Shown here one piece after another: positions 1 to 7,162 of a stretch of 30,069 nt of DNA (within the stretch, counting starts at the first letter, position 1; each line of letters begins with the position of its first letter). The translations under genes were made by a program, and so were the position numbers. The notes under the pieces were generated by a model. The model saw nothing but the letters and a program-made list of their open reading frames with translations, had not been told where the DNA came from and made no database searches. The stretch lies in NCBI GenBank assembly GCA_964417685.1, contig CAYQIT010000010.1:1-30069 (forward strand), written 5' to 3'. The stretch is from CAJQGY01 sp964417685 (GTDB lineage: Bacteria; Pseudomonadota; Gammaproteobacteria; Magnimaribacterales; D2472).

Positions 1-250
1 GAATGCTTGTGGCCTTTCCAGACCTATTACCACTTCTGCAATATAAATAAATTTCTTTATTTTTATCAGGCTCAGTTAAGGTAATATTTTCTTCAATTGT
101 ATCCAAGGGTATGTGAGTTGCATTTTCAAGATAGCCTGAATTCCATTCGGCTGCTGTTCTAACGTCTATAATCAAAACATCTTTATCTTTTGCATAAATC
201 CCAAGGCTGAGGATAAAAACAAAAAGCGAGTAAACAATTCTTGATCTCAT
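1..250 (-). CDS. Exported rhodanese-like domain protein (C-terminus beyond the left edge)
   Basis: This is the first 83 codons of a gene that runs off the left edge. The ATG at 250-248 overlaps the stop of the GMC gene as TAATG, so the two are probably translationally coupled. Residues 1-20 are a short basic N-terminus, a hydrophobic stretch (IVYSLFVFILSLGIYA) and a plausible signal peptidase site, so the product is likely periplasmic. Residues 24-80 follow the rhodanese fold: the IIDVRTAAEW strand/loop, then HIPLD, then the active-site loop CRSGNRSG with the persulfide-accepting Cys71 and Arg76. Single-domain exported rhodaneses of this type (PspE-like) transfer sulfane sulfur in vitro, but their physiological substrates are mostly unknown. 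The family and the intact active-site loop are secure. The function of this copy is not known, and the 3' part of the gene is not visible. Confidence 0.85.
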   Translation of the reverse strand, partial: MRSRIVYSLFVFILSLGIYAKDKDVLIIDVRTAAEWNSGYLENATHIPLDTIEENITLTEPDKNKEIYLYCRSGNRSGKATSI

Positions 251-1929
251 TAGGTCCAGTCCTCAAGAATAATATCTGAAGCTTTTTCACCTATCATTAT
301 TGTTGGTGCGTTAGTATTGCCTCCAACTAGTGTTGGCATAATGGAAGCGTCAACTATTCTTAAGCCTTGTGTTTTGTGAACTTTAAGTCTGTTATTTACC
401 ACACTCATATCATCAGAGCCCATTTTACAAGTACCAACAGGATGGTAAACGGTATCAGCCTCCTCCCTTATTGCTTGCTCAATATCATCGTCATCATCAA
501 GATCTACAGGTCTTTGAACATGATCTTGAATATATTTATTAAATGGTTCTGTGTGTAAAATTTTCATCATTTTTTTATAGCCGGCGATCATCACCTTCAT
601 ATCATCAGGATGACTCAAAAAATTTGGGTCAATTAGCGGGTCATCAAATGGATCGCTAGATTTTAAAGTTACCTCACCAGTAGATTTCGGCCTTAAAAGA
701 CATGTATGACAGCTCAAACCATGACCCCAAACACTTGTTCTTCCATGATCCACTACCATTGCAGGTGCAAAATGCAATTGAATATCAGGCACATCTATGT
801 CATCTCTTGTTCTCAAGAAAGCTCCACTTTCTGCAATAGTAGAAGTAAACAATCCTACTTTTTTAAAAATATATTTAATTATTTCTAAAGGAAACTTATA
901 AAATATAGATTTTAAAGAAAACCCTATTAAATGCATTGAGTTATATTTATGAACCGTAAGGTAATCAATATGATCCTGCAGATTTTTACCCACTCCAGGA
1001 AGATCTACTAAATGCTCAATGCCATGTTTAACAATTTCCTCCCTTGGGCCTAACCCAGAACGCAACATAATTTGCGGCGAACCAAACGCGCCTGATGAGA
1101 GAATTACTTCCTTAGAGCAATCTATAACAAATGGGTTATTGTCTTTATTAATACATCGAACACCAACCGCTCTATCGCCATCCATGAGGATCTTATCTAC
1201 ATTTGTGTCTGTTAATACTGTTAAATTTTCTCTTTCAAGAACGGGTACTAAATAAGCCTTAGCAGCACTACAACGCTTTCCATCTTTTTGTGTTGTTTGG
1301 TAATAACCAACTCCCTCTTGATCTTCTCCGTTGAAATCCTTATTAAATTTATGAAGTTTGGAACCTGCTTTTACAAAGTCATCAGTGAAGACATTATCAT
1401 GTCTTATTTTTGAAACATTTAAAGGGCCTCCTTGGCCATGATAATCATCGTTATGCTCTTCATTATGCTCGGCTTTTTTAAAGTACGGCAAGACTTCATC
1501 ATATGACCAGCCATCGTTACCAAGCTCTGCCCAATGATCATAATCCCATCTATGACCTCTTACATACAGCATGGCATTTATTGAGCTTGAACCGCCCAAG
1601 GTCCTTCCTCTTGGCTGGAATCCTCTTCTATGCTCAAATGATTCTGCTTCTACCTCATGAACTCCACCAGTTGAATCAACAACAGCAGATTTAGGTTCAG
1701 TGACTGTAACTTTTTCAAAACCCTTTTGAGGAACAGTCTCATATGACCAGTTATAAGGTGTACCTTCATTAAAAAATGCAAAGCCAACTGGGACATGAAT
1801 CCTTATATCATTGTCTTTAGGACCAGCTTCAATTAAACATACTTTAAACTCAGGATTTGCACTCAATCTATTAGCAAGAACACAACCTGCTGAACCAGCA
1901 CCTAGAATAATGAAATCATACTTATCCAT
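250..1929 (-). CDS. GMC-family FAD-dependent oxidoreductase (choline/alcohol dehydrogenase-like)
   Basis: A 559-residue glucose-methanol-choline (GMC) oxidoreductase, a soluble flavoenzyme that oxidises an alcohol to an aldehyde or ketone. The N-terminal FAD-binding fingerprint GAGSAG is at residues 10-15. The second GMC signature GGSSSINAM is at 112-120. The C-terminal domain carries the catalytic pair His496 (in YHPVGTCKMG) and Asn538 (in GGNTNAPT). The ATG at 1929 is preceded by a GGGGG Shine-Dalgarno six bases upstream. There is no signal peptide. Between the conserved WSYETVPQKG (61-70) and the RRGFQPRG block (101-108) sits an extra stretch of about 28 residues not present in typical choline-dehydrogenase-like members. 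The gene diverges from the 5-alpha-reductase-like gene across 47 bp and is followed by the rhodanese gene. The true alcohol substrate cannot be read from sequence. Calling it betA would be an over-annotation, since no betaine-aldehyde dehydrogenase or betaine transporter is nearby. Confidence 0.92.
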   Translation of the reverse strand: MDKYDFIILGAGSAGCVLANRLSANPEFKVCLIEAGPKDNDIRIHVPVGFAFFNEGTPYNWSYETVPQKGFEKVTVTEPKSAVVDSTGGVHEVEAESFEHRRGFQPRGRTLGGSSSINAMLYVRGHRWDYDHWAELGNDGWSYDEVLPYFKKAEHNEEHNDDYHGQGGPLNVSKIRHDNVFTDDFVKAGSKLHKFNKDFNGEDQEGVGYYQTTQKDGKRCSAAKAYLVPVLERENLTVLTDTNVDKILMDGDRAVGVRCINKDNNPFVIDCSKEVILSSGAFGSPQIMLRSGLGPREEIVKHGIEHLVDLPGVGKNLQDHIDYLTVHKYNSMHLIGFSLKSIFYKFPLEIIKYIFKKVGLFTSTIAESGAFLRTRDDIDVPDIQLHFAPAMVVDHGRTSVWGHGLSCHTCLLRPKSTGEVTLKSSDPFDDPLIDPNFLSHPDDMKVMIAGYKKMMKILHTEPFNKYIQDHVQRPVDLDDDDDIEQAIREEADTVYHPVGTCKMGSDDMSVVNNRLKVHKTQGLRIVDASIMPTLVGGNTNAPTIMIGEKASDIILEDWT

Positions 1930-1976
1930 ATTTTTCCCCCGAAAATATCTTATCTAAGTTTATGACTTAAGTTCAA

Positions 1977-2750
1977 ATGTGTAAACTAATCTTAATGACA
2001 GAAAATATTTTCAACATTTTCCTAACAGTTTGGGTGATCATTGGTTTAGGAACATTTGTGTATCTTTTTAAAACAACTGCTCCTTATGGAAGACATGAAA
2101 CTGCAGGATGGGGAATGCAAGTTCCTGCAAGAATTGGTTGGATAGTAATGGAAAGCCCATCTGTTTTATTAATGTTTGGTCTTGGCTGGATCATGAGATA
2201 TGAGCTTGAAACCATTCACGAAACATTTTTGATGATATGGCTGATTCACTATATTCACAGAACTTTCATTTACCCATTCTGGATGGATATGACTACCAAG
2301 ACCATGCCAATAATAATTCCAGTTTCTGCCTTTGGGTTCAATGTAATAAATGTTTTAGTGCAAGCTATTGGAATATATTATTTTACTGAGTACTCTGGTA
2401 ACTGGTATGAAACCAGTATGTTTAAATTAGGATTAATAGTTTTTGCAGTTGGTATGTTTATCAATATATATTCAGATTACTCAATCCTGAAAATGAAAAA
2501 AGAAAAAGGAACTGGATATCACATACCTCAAGGCCTCTTTCATAGATCCGTTTCTTCGCCAAATTATTTGGGTGAAATGATCGAATGGCTCGGTTGGGCA
2601 ATATTAACTTGGAGTATTTCTGGATTTGTATTCTTTATATGGACAGTGGCAAATTTATTTCCACGAGCAATTGCTAATCACAAGTGGTACCAAGCTAAAT
2701 TTGAAAATTATCCGAAAAATAGGAAAGCTATAATCCCTCGAGTAATTTAG
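1977..2750 (+). CDS. Steroid 5-alpha-reductase family (SRD5A/DET2-like) integral membrane protein
   Basis: A 257-residue polytopic membrane protein with about six hydrophobic segments. It resembles the C-terminal domain of 3-oxo-5-alpha-steroid 4-dehydrogenase in length and motif order. The tell-tale pieces are GWGMQVPARIGWIVMESP near the start, HYIHRTFIYPFW in the middle, and a C-terminal NAD(P)H-binding region with GTGYHIPQGLFHRSVSSPNY, EMIEWLGWA, NLFPRAIANHKWYQ and a closing run of basic residues. Eukaryotic members reduce the delta-4 double bond of 3-oxo-steroids. Bacterial members are mostly uncharacterised and may act on other isoprenoid or enone lipids. The start is uncertain: ATG 1977 gives a short polar lead (MCKLIL), and ATG 1995 gives a more conventional N-terminus, but neither has a clear Shine-Dalgarno. 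The stop overlaps by 4 bp with the convergent SDR gene. Family assignment is good; the substrate is unknown. Confidence 0.85.
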   Translation: MCKLILMTENIFNIFLTVWVIIGLGTFVYLFKTTAPYGRHETAGWGMQVPARIGWIVMESPSVLLMFGLGWIMRYELETIHETFLMIWLIHYIHRTFIYPFWMDMTTKTMPIIIPVSAFGFNVINVLVQAIGIYYFTEYSGNWYETSMFKLGLIVFAVGMFINIYSDYSILKMKKEKGTGYHIPQGLFHRSVSSPNYLGEMIEWLGWAILTWSISGFVFFIWTVANLFPRAIANHKWYQAKFENYPKNRKAIIPRVI

Positions 2751-3751
2751 AGCTCTCCCATTTCTCGCATCTGTTTAGCAACTTCTATAATTGATTCTTC
2801 AGCCGGTCTTGGACTCCATCCAAGAATATCTTTTGCCTTAGAGGTATGCTTTACACTCCTTAGCTTACCCAGGTATGGAAGAGTTAATTTAAGCTCCTTA
2901 TTGAACTTAGCTAGAATTTTTACCAGCCAAACTGGAATTGCAACTTTTGGTGCTTTATCAAAACCATTATCTCGAAGAATTTTTGCAACATCCTTATACC
3001 ATAAATCTTTTTCAGCCAGAGCAAATCTTTCACCGTTGGAAGATGGAGTTTCCAAAGCTAGAATATGTGCTGCTGCAACATCTCTAACATCAACATAACC
3101 AAACATCAAAGGCACAGCTACTGGCATTTTGCCTCCAGCAACAAGTTGAATTGCTTTATTAGACTCGCCCAAATCACCAGTTAGTGTTGGACCTGTTACT
3201 AATGCTGGATTAATAACAGCTAATTCAAAAGGATTGCCTTCATTTTCAATAAAGTCCCATGCTGCTCTTTCGGCAAGTGTTTTGCTTTTGGAGTAGTAAC
3301 TAATGGCAGGATTTTCTGGATCAGACCAATCCGATTCATCGTAATAATCTTTTTTCTCCATAGTGTCAAAAATCGCAGCAACAGATGATGTGAGTACAAC
3401 TTTTTTAACATTATGTTTTTTTGCATAACTTAGGGCCCTTTTTACTCCAGCTACAGCTGGCTTCACAAAATATTCTTCATCTTGATCGTCCAAGGATATT
3501 GGAGATGCAACATGCAATAGATAATCGCAGTCACTCATTGCCTCATCCCAGCCATCATCGGTATTTAAATCTAAAGTGAAAAGTTCTAAATTCTCATGAC
3601 TGGTTCCAGCTGCTGACAAGCCATCTCTAATCTCACTTTCTCTACTTAAGCTTCGCAAGCTTCCATTAACTTGATAGCCTTTAGCTAAGAGTTGCTGAAT
3701 GCAATGTAGTCCTATAAATCCTGTAGCCCCTGTTACTAAAACCTTACCCAT
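2747..3751 (-). CDS. Extended SDR: NAD(P)-dependent epimerase/dihydroflavonol-4-reductase-like
   Basis: A 334-residue Rossmann-fold protein of the extended short-chain dehydrogenase/reductase class. The nucleotide-binding motif TGATGFIG is at residues 7-14. An acidic/His-containing LLHVASP segment follows, then VVLTSSVAA, and the catalytic YSKSK (YxxxK) with the downstream PALVTGP segment. This pattern matches the dihydroflavonol reductase / 3-beta-hydroxysteroid dehydrogenase / cinnamoyl-CoA reductase-like group, which reduces ketones or aldehydes or oxidises secondary alcohols. The ATG at 3751 has an AGAGGT Shine-Dalgarno. It is convergent with the 5-alpha-reductase-like gene and diverges from the psiE-like gene over 125 bp. 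The catalytic residues are complete, so it should be active. The substrate is not predictable from sequence alone, though the neighbours (an enone reductase relative and an alcohol oxidoreductase) make a hydrophobic alcohol or ketone plausible. Confidence 0.9.
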   Translation of the reverse strand: MGKVLVTGATGFIGLHCIQQLLAKGYQVNGSLRSLSRESEIRDGLSAAGTSHENLELFTLDLNTDDGWDEAMSDCDYLLHVASPISLDDQDEEYFVKPAVAGVKRALSYAKKHNVKKVVLTSSVAAIFDTMEKKDYYDESDWSDPENPAISYYSKSKTLAERAAWDFIENEGNPFELAVINPALVTGPTLTGDLGESNKAIQLVAGGKMPVAVPLMFGYVDVRDVAAAHILALETPSSNGERFALAEKDLWYKDVAKILRDNGFDKAPKVAIPVWLVKILAKFNKELKLTLPYLGKLRSVKHTSKAKDILGWSPRPAEESIIEVAKQMREMGEL

Positions 3752-3876
3752 ATATACCTCTTATTATGATTTTTAATTTTTTAAGAATTACTCAGGCGTT
3801 ATTCGTTGTCAATGTATTTGCTTTAAGAAGCATTATAATTTTGCAAAAATTGAATATTTGTTTAGGATAATTAAAT

Positions 3877-4296
3877 ATGAATGATCAAAATCTATGGCAA
3901 AAATTTATATGGCTATCTGAAAGAGCCATTCTTATGATTATTGCAATTGCTACTCTTTTTGCTACCGGCATTGAGCTTGCAAGAATGTTTGAAGTTCAGA
4001 CTGTTAATTTGAGCGACCTGTTTTTACTATTTATATATGCTGAGGTGCTGGGAATGGTCGGTGCTTTCTATATTAATAATAGACTACCTGTTACTTTGCC
4101 AATCATTATTGCTATGACTGCCTTGACTAGAATGATAATTTTGCAAAGCAAGGATTTGGATTCTATTAATATTATTTATGAAGCATCAGGTATATTAATT
4201 TTAGCTGCAGCTGCATATGTAATGAGTCTTAAGGACGAAATTAGTCTAAGAAAACTTAAAATAAGAAAATCTCTTGAAGATAAATCTTCTGATTAA
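3877..4296 (+). CDS. PsiE-family inner-membrane protein
   Basis: A 139-residue protein with four hydrophobic segments, at roughly residues 16-36, 44-63, 70-88 and 98-115. It ends in a highly charged cytoplasmic tail (KDEISLRKLKIRKSLEDK). The overall layout and the FLLFIYAEVLGM and LPVTLPIIIAMTALTRMII stretches match the phosphate-starvation-inducible PsiE family. The molecular function of that family is not established, and the name records only its regulation in E. coli; nothing here shows a Pho box. The ATG at 3877 has an AGGAT Shine-Dalgarno. A TATAAT hexamer at 3834-3839 in the divergent intergenic region could serve as its -10, but I see no well-spaced -35. It is followed after 14 bp by the NTF2-like gene and then the GH3 gene, so the three may be co-transcribed. 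Confidence 0.75.
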   Translation: MNDQNLWQKFIWLSERAILMIIAIATLFATGIELARMFEVQTVNLSDLFLLFIYAEVLGMVGAFYINNRLPVTLPIIIAMTALTRMIILQSKDLDSINIIYEASGILILAAAAYVMSLKDEISLRKLKIRKSLEDKSSD

Positions 4297-4310
4297 TATA
4301 AGGAATTATC

Positions 4311-4706
4311 TTGGCTGCAAAAAATTATATTGAAAGATGGCATAAAGTTTTTAAAAGCCAAGAGCTAGAAAAACTTGATGAAATTATTTCAGTTGATGCT
4401 GTTTTCACTTCTCCTGTGGTTTTCAAACCAATGGAAGGCAAAGAAATTACTAAAATGTACCTTTTTGCAGCCGGGCAATCTTTCAATATGGATAAGTTTA
4501 AATACATCAGAGAGATTAACGATGGTTTGAATTCAGTGCTTGAGTTTGAAACCTATATTGATGATATATCTGTTAATGGCGTGGATATGATTCAGTGGAA
4601 TGATGAAGGCAAAATTGTTGATTTTAAAGTCATGATAAGACCGCTGAAGGCAGTGCATAAAGTTCAAGAAAAAATGGTTGAAGCACTAAATCAATTCTCA
4701 AAATAA
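4311..4706 (+). CDS. NTF2-like / SnoaL-type small protein
   Basis: A 131-residue protein with the cone-shaped NTF2-like fold pattern. An N-terminal helix (YIERWHKVFKSQELEKLDEIIS) leads into VDAVFTSPVV, then GKEITKMYL, and alternating beta strands including SVLEFETYIDD, then IQWNDEGKIVDFKVMIRPLK, then a C-terminal helix. This matches the nuclear-transport-factor-2 / SnoaL-like superfamily, used for polyketide cyclases, steroid isomerases and many binding proteins. The start is TTG at 4311, supported by AAGGA at 4300-4304 with six bases between; no in-frame ATG near the beginning would preserve the first helix. It lies 14 bp after the psiE-like gene and 14 bp before the GH3 gene. No catalytic residue set is conclusive, so I do not assign a reaction. 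Confidence 0.75.
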   Translation: MAAKNYIERWHKVFKSQELEKLDEIISVDAVFTSPVVFKPMEGKEITKMYLFAAGQSFNMDKFKYIREINDGLNSVLEFETYIDDISVNGVDMIQWNDEGKIVDFKVMIRPLKAVHKVQEKMVEALNQFSK

Positions 4707-4720
4707 TTAACCCTTGTCCA

Positions 4721-7162
4721 ATGATGTCAAAAATTGATGATCTAATAAACAATCTTACCCTTGAAGAGAAAGTTAAAATGCTAAGTGGATTTGATGCATG
4801 GCATACCCATGCAATAGAAAGACTAAACATACCTAGCTTAAAGATGTCAGATGGGCCAAATGGTGTAAGAGGAAATGGTACCTCTGGTCAACCATCTGCA
4901 TGTTTCCCATCTGCAATTTCACTTGGATCAACCTGGAATTTAGATCTTATTAATCAAATAGGCATTGCTTTAGGGCAAGAGGCAAATGCTAAAGATGTTG
5001 ATGTGTTACTTGGACCAACTATCAACATTCACAGACATCCGCTTGGAGGAAGGCATTTTGAATCCTACTCCGAAGACCCATTCTTAACCGGAAAAATTGC
5101 TACTGAATATGTATCTGGCGTGCAATCAAAAAATGTTGCAGCATGTCTTAAACATTTTGTTGGTAACGACACAGAATTTCAAAGATATGCGGTTAGCTCA
5201 AATATCAGCGAAAGAGCATTAAGAGAGATATATCTTTTACCCTTTGAAATGGCTATAAAAGCTGGCAACGCTAAAGTTGTCATGAGTGCCTATAATAAGT
5301 TAAATAACATTTACTGCAGTTCGCATAAAGAATTACTCATAGATATCTTAAAAAAAGAATGGGGTTTTGATGGTTATGTTGTAAGTGATTGGGGTGCAGC
5401 ATTAGAGACCAATGAAAATGCAGTTGGTGGACTGGATCTAGAAATGCCTGGCCCTGCAAAAAATTGGGGTGAAAACTTACTGAGTGAAATAAATTCTGGA
5501 GCAGTAGATCTTAAAATTATTGATGACAAAGTTTCAAGAATTTTAAATGTAATTGCTTTCTCAAAAAGGTTTGACAGGCCTAATATTAAGCCTGAAAAAA
5601 TAAATAATAATCCTGCTCAAAGAGCTCTACTTAGAGATGCTGCAAAAGAAGGCATGGTTTTATTAAAAAATGATGGTGTTTTACCGCTTGATAAAGATAT
5701 CAAGTCGCTTGGGATTATTGGCCCAAATGCCAAGAAATCACAAATCATCGGAGGTGGCAGCGCTCATCTTAAAGCCTATTATGAGTCTCATCCTCTTGAT
5801 GCGTTTAAAGAAAATTTAGGTGCTAGCACTAAAATTGAGCACTCCAAAGGTTGCCACACTTATAGATATTATCCAGCTTTGGATGAGAAGCTTATAAAAA
5901 ATAATACAAACACTGAAAATGGGTATCTCATAGAATATTTTGATCATGCCAGTAACAGTAAAGATCCAATTCATGTCGAGTATGGTAATGGTAGTAAATT
6001 CTGGGTTTTTGAAGGATTTGCAAAAGATATTATAGCTAAGCAAGAAAGACCAGATATATATGTCAAATTCACTTGCACTTATGTGCCGGATATTTCAGGT
6101 TTTCATGATTTTGAATTATTTGCGATAGGCAAAAGCAAGCTGCTGATTGATGACAAGTTGATTGTTGATAATTGGTCAAAAGTAGAACAAGGCGACGCTT
6201 TTTTTGCATTTGCCAGCTCGCCAGTAAAAGGTAGAGCAGATCTTAAAAAAAACCAAGAACACAGAATTGAAATTCAGTATAAATTTGAAGGTAATTTCCC
6301 TGCAATTTATATTGGATGCAAGACTCCAGATAAAATAGACTTATTTGCACAGGCAAAGAAAATTGCTGAGGAGTCTGAGCAAACAATTCTTGTAGTTGGC
6401 ACAAATTCTGATTGGGAAACCGAGGGGAATGATAGAACAGATCTTGAGCTTCCAGGTAATCAAAATACTCTTATTAATGCAATATTAGAAATAGATCCAA
6501 ATACTATTTTAGTTTTGAATACAGGGTCACCGATAAGAATGCCATGGATCAATAAAGCCAAAGCAGTACTTCAGTGTTGGTATCCTGGCCAAGAGTTTGG
6601 CAATGCTTTGTTTGACGTTGTTATGGGGGATACCAATCCTTCGGGAAGGCTTCCTACTTCCTTTCCGAAAAGGTTGGAGGATACTCCTGCCTTTAAATTT
6701 TATCCTGGAGAAGATTTGCAAATGAATTATGAGGAAGATCTTCTTGTAGGCTACAAATGGTATCAAAGGCAAAACATAGATACCCTCTATCCTTTCGGGT
6801 ATGGTCTGTCTTATACAAGTTTTGAATACTCTGAGTTATCCATATCAGAAATCAATGATTGCACATATAAATGCACTTTTAATATCAAAAATACTGGCAA
6901 TGTAGATGGATCAGATGTTGCCCAATGCTATGTTGGCATAGATAGTGCTAATTCAAATGAACCAATAAAAAGTCTACAAGGGTTTGATAAGGTTTTTATT
7001 GAATCTGGGCAAGAGAAAACTATTGAGATAATCTTAAACAAAAGAAATTTTGCGCAATGGGATATTAAAACTAAGAACTGGGAGATTAGGACAGGGAACT
7101 ATGAAATTTCAATTGGAGCCTCAGTTGATGATATTAGGCTCAGCAGTTTTGTTAGCCTATAG
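4721..7162 (+). CDS. Glycoside hydrolase family 3 beta-glucosidase with inserted PA14 domain
   Basis: An 813-residue GH3 enzyme that should remove terminal beta-linked glucose (or xylose) from glucosides. The N-terminal TIM-barrel-like domain (about 1-290) carries GPTINIHRHPLGGRHFESYSEDP-type substrate-binding residues, KHFVGND, and the nucleophile Asp223 in VVSDWGA. The second domain begins around 310 (GMVLLKNDGVLPL). It is interrupted at about 398-535 by a PA14 domain, which in related yeast and bacterial enzymes shapes the active-site pocket. It then resumes with SDWETEGNDRTDLELPG, which holds the probable acid/base Glu. A fibronectin-III-like domain closes the protein. There is no signal peptide, so it acts in the cytoplasm on imported substrate. 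Its 3' end overlaps the convergent oxidoreductase fusion by 11 bp, and a GPH transporter lies beyond. The start is ATG 4721 or 4724, and no clear Shine-Dalgarno is visible. Confidence 0.95.
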   Translation: MMSKIDDLINNLTLEEKVKMLSGFDAWHTHAIERLNIPSLKMSDGPNGVRGNGTSGQPSACFPSAISLGSTWNLDLINQIGIALGQEANAKDVDVLLGPTINIHRHPLGGRHFESYSEDPFLTGKIATEYVSGVQSKNVAACLKHFVGNDTEFQRYAVSSNISERALREIYLLPFEMAIKAGNAKVVMSAYNKLNNIYCSSHKELLIDILKKEWGFDGYVVSDWGAALETNENAVGGLDLEMPGPAKNWGENLLSEINSGAVDLKIIDDKVSRILNVIAFSKRFDRPNIKPEKINNNPAQRALLRDAAKEGMVLLKNDGVLPLDKDIKSLGIIGPNAKKSQIIGGGSAHLKAYYESHPLDAFKENLGASTKIEHSKGCHTYRYYPALDEKLIKNNTNTENGYLIEYFDHASNSKDPIHVEYGNGSKFWVFEGFAKDIIAKQERPDIYVKFTCTYVPDISGFHDFELFAIGKSKLLIDDKLIVDNWSKVEQGDAFFAFASSPVKGRADLKKNQEHRIEIQYKFEGNFPAIYIGCKTPDKIDLFAQAKKIAEESEQTILVVGTNSDWETEGNDRTDLELPGNQNTLINAILEIDPNTILVLNTGSPIRMPWINKAKAVLQCWYPGQEFGNALFDVVMGDTNPSGRLPTSFPKRLEDTPAFKFYPGEDLQMNYEEDLLVGYKWYQRQNIDTLYPFGYGLSYTSFEYSELSISEINDCTYKCTFNIKNTGNVDGSDVAQCYVGIDSANSNEPIKSLQGFDKVFIESGQEKTIEIILNKRNFAQWDIKTKNWEIRTGNYEISIGASVDDIRLSSFVSL

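Noticed and set aside
250..1929. Naming the GMC gene betA (choline dehydrogenase)
   Set aside because: GMC members share these motifs across many substrates, and no betB, betI or betaine transporter is nearby.
3806..3839. TTGTCA and TATAAT as a promoter pair for the psiE-like gene
   Set aside because: The spacer is 22 bases, too long for sigma-70; only the TATAAT is worth noting.
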